DNA of 64,000 bases, from the NCBI RefSeq assembly GCF_963678635.1, contig NC_087070.1:39478397-39542396 (forward strand), given 5' to 3'. Within the stretch, counting starts at the first letter, position 1, and each line of letters starts with the position of its first letter. Position numbers and translations under genes: made by a program. This document shows positions 59,021 to 64,000 of the stretch, piece by piece. The notes below the pieces were generated by a model. The model saw only the letters and a list, made by a program, of their open reading frames with translations. It did no database searches and was not told the DNA's origin. This DNA is from Symsagittifera roscoffensis (lineage: Eukaryota; Xenacoelomorpha; Acoela; Convolutidae).

Positions 59021-60627
59021 TCTCGAATAAGACCTTAATAGCTTAGATTTAACCGAAAATAGATTAGAATTTAGACAAAACATTTTAAAAATGTTATACG
59101 ATAATAATTTAATCGAAATGTCTCTACGACTCAATAGATCAGAGCCGATATTCCGAGCGATAACAGAACTACCCGGAATTATAAGAAGACCTCGAACAAG
59201 AGACGACATACGACAAAGTAGAAACTTACCATATAGTTTTATGATTGTACGGCAAAAGCCAACACAAACTTTTATATTTAGAATCTTATTAGCAATGAAT
59301 TTCGATTTTCATTTGCAAACATAAAATTTTGAAGTCAATCTTCATGATCATTTCAGGCGCTAAACAAATTTATTAACATACAATTACGATTGATAAAAAG
59401 ATCTCTGATCGTTTTCTTAATTTCTGCAGTCTTATATAAAACATGTTTGAAAAAATTTATTGAAAATCAAAATAAAAATTAGTAGCATGACAATAAATTG
59501 TTAGTAATCATAAATCATCTGTTATCCAAGCTTCATCACCTAAACATAACAGCAATCATAAGCTCACTAATATCATTAAAATACTAAATCCTTTTCTTAA
59601 ACAAATTTAAACCATTTTAAACTTAAATTCACTAAATTTAAAACCTGATCATCAAGGCCTATCCTTGGATCAAAAAGAATAATTTTGTTCTCCCCCACGC
59701 ACTTAGCAAGTGTCTAACGACCTCAAACGTCGATTCACTATCCAAACCTTCCAAAAGACCAAAGATTAATAGAAATTTTTAAATAAAACTAACCATTCAA
59801 ATTAAGATAAACAGTGAAGAACCTCGGTTATTCATCCTTCACTTGAACCCTCCTCTTACCAGACCCAGGATAGATCTTAGACTTAGTAAGTTTAAAATAG
59901 TACTAACGAACTACTTGCGTTCTAATTATGACTGAACCTTGTGGATCGATTTACTATTCTCCAACCCTTGAACACAATCACTACCCCTAAGTAAGATAAA
60001 GTAAGTTAACACCTTAGCTTAGACTAGCCACGAGAAAGTAAAAAATCATTCTTCGGAATCGATATACTTTTCTCTCCAACCCTGAACAAAAAGACCCAGG
60101 TTAAGTTAACCAAAAAATCGTAAGGACTAACAGTCTAAGAAAATAGAAATCACCTAACAACTTTTTGCATCCCTCATCCTAAACCTTATATCATTCAAAA
60201 ATATAGGAAAAAAACAAACAATCGTTTTACACAACTGTGAGATAGATAACCAAAAATAAGATCTTGTAATCACACCTCATACACAAACAGTTGGATACAT
60301 TAGAACAAAACGACTAACAATAAAAAGAAAAATAATACAAACAAAGACAAATCACACGAAAAAGATTTTCAAAAAATAGAAACGCATTTTCAGAATCAGA
60401 AGCCAGCAATTTAGATGAACTCTACAAATTAAAAGAATCAATTGATAAAAATTGTCCCAGTCACGATCAATTATATTTTTCCGATTCATAAACAACTTCA
60501 AAATCATCAAAAAAAGGAAAAAGAAGAATAAAAAAGCAATATAAACACAAACCAGTACACTTGTATAATTGGAATCAACCAATTAGACACATCGATAACT
60601 ATATATTAACAGTCATTAAACAAAAAA

Positions 60628-61275
60628 ATGAGCCACACTCAAAGTGACGATAAACCAGATTACGAAGAGGTTTACCCCTTCCTCATAGATGCACCCGATA
60701 ATAGAGGGCAACATGATTTTTGCAAGAATTTACTCGTAAATTTGTTTGAACCCGGAATCAGCCCATGCAAAGCAAAATTCCCAGATGTAAAAATCAAAAG
60801 ACAAATTATGGAACATTATCAGAAAGATATATGTAATTTAACACAATAATATGGAATCTACACCATAGAATTCAGCACACCAAATACGAATCATCGTAAA
60901 TATGTAATTCAAACAGAATATCTTGAATTAGAATTTTCAAAAGTATTCTTAGATTATATCAAAAGCATACAATATCATAATTCACAAAGAGCAAACTCCA
61001 TATTCACTAACGAAGTTTTTGCAATAATATATACATATATTTCTATATTAGAATTTATTCACAATACTAAATATAATCACAAAATATATAATCTCATTCA
61101 AAAGACACCTTATGAGTTTGCAGTAGGCACCGAAGAACTAAAAACTATTAAAGCACTTCAATTGTTTTGGCCACTGCTCCAAACTAAAAACATCATTCGC
61201 ATACTAGCAAAATTACTAACAAATTCAGACATAAGACACGACATCTTCCCCCACGGTTTTTTCCCAGACGATTAA
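60628..61275 (+). pseudogene. Unrecognised ~215-codon ORF with one in-frame TAA
   Basis: ATG 60628 (MSHTQSDDKPDYEEVYPF), 73 codons to TAA 60847-60849, then the same frame stays open for a further 141 codons (YGIYTIEFSTPN..., IYTYISILEFIHNTKYN, LQLFWPLLQTKNIIRIL) to TAA 61273-61275. Such length without stops in DNA this AT-rich argues for coding. The internal TAA is a lesion or a readthrough site. It is the only gene-like part of the element. It could be a divergent gag or a captured host gene; no motif decides. Directly after the stop a GT-AG intron-like sequence follows. Confidence 0.5.
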
Positions 61276-61280
61276 CAGGT

Positions 61281-61343
61281 AAGTATAATATACTAATAAA
61301 TTTAAATTAATACTAACCATTCTTTACTCATGTTTCTTTTAGA
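61281..61343 (+). other. Intron-like sequence after the ORF
   Basis: gtaagtataa at the left, tactaac 20-30 bases before ttcttttag at the right: donor, branch point and acceptor in ~63 bases. If spliced it would lie in the 3' part of the element RNA. Confidence 0.35.
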
Positions 61344-62875
61344 TTTTTAGTCTTCATACCACGATCATCTGCAAAAAACAGAAAAGAAAAATAAAAAATA
61401 AAAAAAACTTGTTAAAATTATTTTAAACTTCATTAATATTTTCCACACGATAATCTGATAAAATTCATACCAAATGTAGTAAATTAATCTATAAATTTCT
61501 CCCCCAAAAGCAGTAAATTTAAATATGATGAAAATTTATAACTTTAAATTTCCCCAAAAACTTAGCAGTAAAATTGAAATTCTATGTAATAAATTGATAA
61601 AAATGAAAATGCAGTACTAATCTTTTGATATTTTCATTCATTCGCACAGGAATTCTATCCAAACTCGCACAGCTCGCCCACGAAGAATTGTTTAAATAAT
61701 GAATTTCAATTTCAAGTTTTCACACTCAACAATTCTAACACACGATAACAAGTTTCAAACTTTCCTTTAACCCGGTTGGAAAGGAATTATATACTAAACC
61801 AAACTAACCAACGCAGCTTACTAAACACCACAAATCATAAAAATAACAGCATGACTAAGAAAAGAAAACCAACGGTACCCAAACCGGATTAACCCAGTTT
61901 AAAACTGGATAATTTATTTTTTTGAAGACTATTATAAAGTCTAAGAAAGAAATAATAAAACACAAAAAAGTCGAAAGACAAGCCCATAAAAAAAACAATT
62001 TGATTTTTGAAAAAAGGACACAACCAAAAAAACATAAGAAAGACCAACACAAACCCAACATAAAACGTTATCACATAACAGGACTTCTCAAAAAAACCGC
62101 ACGAAATCAGACTCCCACTCCTGGCCTAACCCACCAGAGAGGACGTCCTGAGCATGCTCTATAGCCGGCCTAACCCACCGCGCTACATCCACGCTTTTTG
62201 ATCACACTTCTATTTTTAATAAGAGGTACTCAAGGGTGAGTAACTCTTCGAAATAACCGAACTAAACCAAAATGCTTTTGTGAAAACAACTAACTAAATT
62301 CATAATTAAAAAACTGAACTAATAAAAATTATATAAAATGTAAATCATACCTTGCAGTATATAGATCAGCACACAACAACAAAGACGAACATCCAAAGAC
62401 AAAATGACCCCACTATACTCGAACAAGAATGGCTAACCACAACCGATATGCCGTCCACAATCACAACTCAAAGGATTTAGAGTACGACTTGACTTCGCAG
62501 AAAAGGACTTCATTGAACTAGACCAATGACCACCTCGAGGTTCAAGTATACGTACAGATCCGAGTTACAAGGCATCCCCTCCACGCACAATCTCCACGCC
62601 ATTCCCAGACGAGGTTGAACACAAAACAAATTCTCTACACAATACAGAAAAACCCGTCATAGCAAACCATTTTGAAATCAGATTGATTTCGTTGGGAAAC
62701 ACAGTCGTTGTCACAAAAAGGCACAACGATTGATGCCCCTAACTCCAGCGTCCTGGAACTTCTCTAGCAAGAGGAACCGGACAAGATTACGATGTTCGCC
62801 AAATACCAACGTTCATCATCCGTCCTTTGAATTGCAGAAAGATAATTCTGAAAAACTCTGTAAAACCCGGATGGG
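61344..62875 (+). other. 3' internal part of the 58594-63285 element
   Basis: AT-rich; an 80-codon lysine-rich frame at 61922-62164 is not convincing. Immediately before the 3' LTR is cggatggg, a short purine-rich tract. Confidence 0.35.
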
Positions 62876-63285
62876 TGGAACCTGATCTAAACTATATTTT
62901 ATGATTGGATAAATTAGATATTTTACCACTGTAAAGTATTTAATACTAACCAATCATGATCCATCTAACTAACAACCCACTTATTTGTAAGTGCTGAAAT
63001 TACTTGTAATTTCAGCACCAGAGAGATTTGAATTTAACTTAGAAATTAGTTGTCTCTCCAAAAGAACTTCAGCAGCCGCAACAAACCAGTATACCCTAGA
63101 TCTATTGAGCCTAGCAGAGACTAGTTAAACACCCTGAGACTGGAAAGTATAAGAGTAAGATTAGGATCGGTATTAGACTAAGAAGTTGCACGAATGTATC
63201 CGGCCGAAAATAAGATAGCGTGACGAGCAGACGGTGTACCCTATCCGAAATTAGTCTATGAGTTAACCACATCGGACATAACTCA
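62876..63285 (+). repeat. 3' LTR of the 58594-63285 element
   Basis: 410 bp, same ends as the 5' LTR. Confidence 0.85.
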
Positions 63286-63460
63286 TTCTCGACACTGAGT
63301 ATTTGTTTTTCAAACTTTTTAATGTCGTGCGACTGAGGGGGTTTAATGTGACATATCATTCGACCCTTTTAAATGATTATTTGTGGTACCTGATATTAAG
63401 TGGAATCAAGTTAAAACGCATCTGAATACAAAGTTACTGCCCATTTTCAAAGGTCCAAAT

Positions 63461-64000
63461 AATAACATTTTTTGAATAAATTGACCAGTCAAACATATTT
63501 TTTCTTCATTCCTCAAAAAAAAAAAAAACGTCCTACCCTCTGCTAGCAATTTTTTGCGAGTTGTTTTTTTATAATGCGAGTTGTATTTTCTGCGAGCTGT
63601 CGCATTACGACTCGACTTTGACTTCTCTGAGTAATCGAATTTGCATGAAATAAGTTCCAATACAAAGTCTCCTTCCACCCGATGGTCGTTATTCTCCTTG
63701 TGAAATGTTTTCAGCGATTGAGTTGTCGAAGCGGGCATTTAGCCGACAGACTTGTCTTAACTGGCAGAGGATCAATGTTAGAGTGAACTGCAAACTGGCA
63801 CGTAACTACCAACTACTCAGTTTCTACGATCATACTCTCGTCTATTTAGAACAGGTTCGCCTTCAGAGGTTCAATAAAAACGTTTCATCCTCATGGGAAA
63901 GGATCACAATTTGAGCTAATCGGCTCTTCAAAAAGATCCGGCGATGAGCCACTGCTTAAGAACTAGATGCAATTTTATTAGTCACTGCTTAAGAACTAGA
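63461..64000. other. Right edge: possible 3' exon and a short direct repeat
   Basis: ttttcag before 63712 is followed by an open plus-strand frame to 63914, a weak exon candidate. The 18-mer cactgcttaagaactaga occurs at 63950-63967 and 63983-64000 (period 33), the start of a tandem array running out of the window. Confidence 0.25.

Larger units (their letters stand above)
58594..63285 (+). mobile_element. Non-autonomous LTR retroelement with one unrecognised ORF
   Basis: 410-bp LTRs at 58594-59003 and 62876-63285 start TGGAACC and end AACTCA, about 4% different by eye, flanked by TTCT on both sides (58590-58593 and 63286-63289). Candidate primer-binding site TGGTGTGACCATAAG starts two bases after the left LTR. 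Internal 3.87 kb holds no RT, integrase or gag that I can recognise, so it would need enzymes from another element. One ORF at 60628-61275. Confidence 0.8.
58080..63460 (-). mobile_element. Third copy of the second Helitron-like type, split by an LTR element
   Basis: Abuts copy b head to tail (58080). Body matches 57840-58070 up to the LTR element (58593) and continues after it (63290 to about 63460). The uninterrupted sequence ...tttttctcgacattggg at 57893 shows the pre-insertion state. Confidence 0.5.

Noticed and set aside
61922-62164. Second gene of the 58594-63285 element
   Set aside because: 80 lysine-rich codons in A-rich DNA, no support beyond length.
63705-63914. Confident 3' exon of a host gene
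   Set aside because: Acceptor-like site and open frame exist, but no partner exon or recognisable motif; kept only as a weak note.

Overview
The window looks like intergenic DNA of an AT-rich animal genome, most likely an invertebrate. It has GT-AG introns, LINE, Ty3/gypsy and Helitron-like elements, small inverted-repeat transposons and a 200-base N gap. I cannot fix the phylum from sequence alone. Almost all recognisable coding DNA is transposon-derived and mutationally decayed.

Layout. 1-1397 (+): 3' part of a LINE-type retroelement with a CCHC knuckle and an endonuclease-like domain. 1463-22261 (-): a giant, about 20.8 kb LTR retroelement ('element A') bounded by two ~0.89 kb LTRs that start TGTG and end TACA when read on the minus strand. 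It has gag, RT/RNase H and a DDE integrase, then about 10 kb of further coding sequence. 22262-25672 (-): a LINE (zinc-finger/RRM-like ORF1, endonuclease-RT ORF2) cut off at its 3' end by the LTR. 25673-26774 (-): a gag fragment nearly identical to element A. 26775-38448 (+): a diverged copy of the same giant element ('element B'), truncated inside integrase. 38449-64000: AT-rich DNA with Helitron2-like elements, two inverted-repeat transposons, a 1.8 kb tandem duplication, two possible host-gene pieces, and a second LTR element (58594-63285) with intact 410-bp LTRs, a 4-bp target duplication and one unrecognised ORF.

Main point. Elements A (-) and B (+) have the same gene order downstream of integrase: (i) a macro-domain-like module at the end of the pol reading frame; (ii) a coiled-coil plus SGNH/GDSL-hydrolase protein; (iii) a ~630-aa protein with a second SGNH-like pattern; (iv) a ~780-aa acidic/basic protein; (v) an ~800-aa protein with a Cys/His cluster. 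Each cistron has nearly the same length in both copies. The last three junctions overlap or lie within 12 nt, which suggests a polycistronic RNA with termination-reinitiation. Because breaks fall in different places in A and B, each copy shows what is damaged in the other. I know of no described LTR retroelement with this gene set, but I could not search.

Both copies look dead. A has lost nucleocapsid and protease and carries many stops and frameshifts. B has lost its 5' third and SGNH block III.
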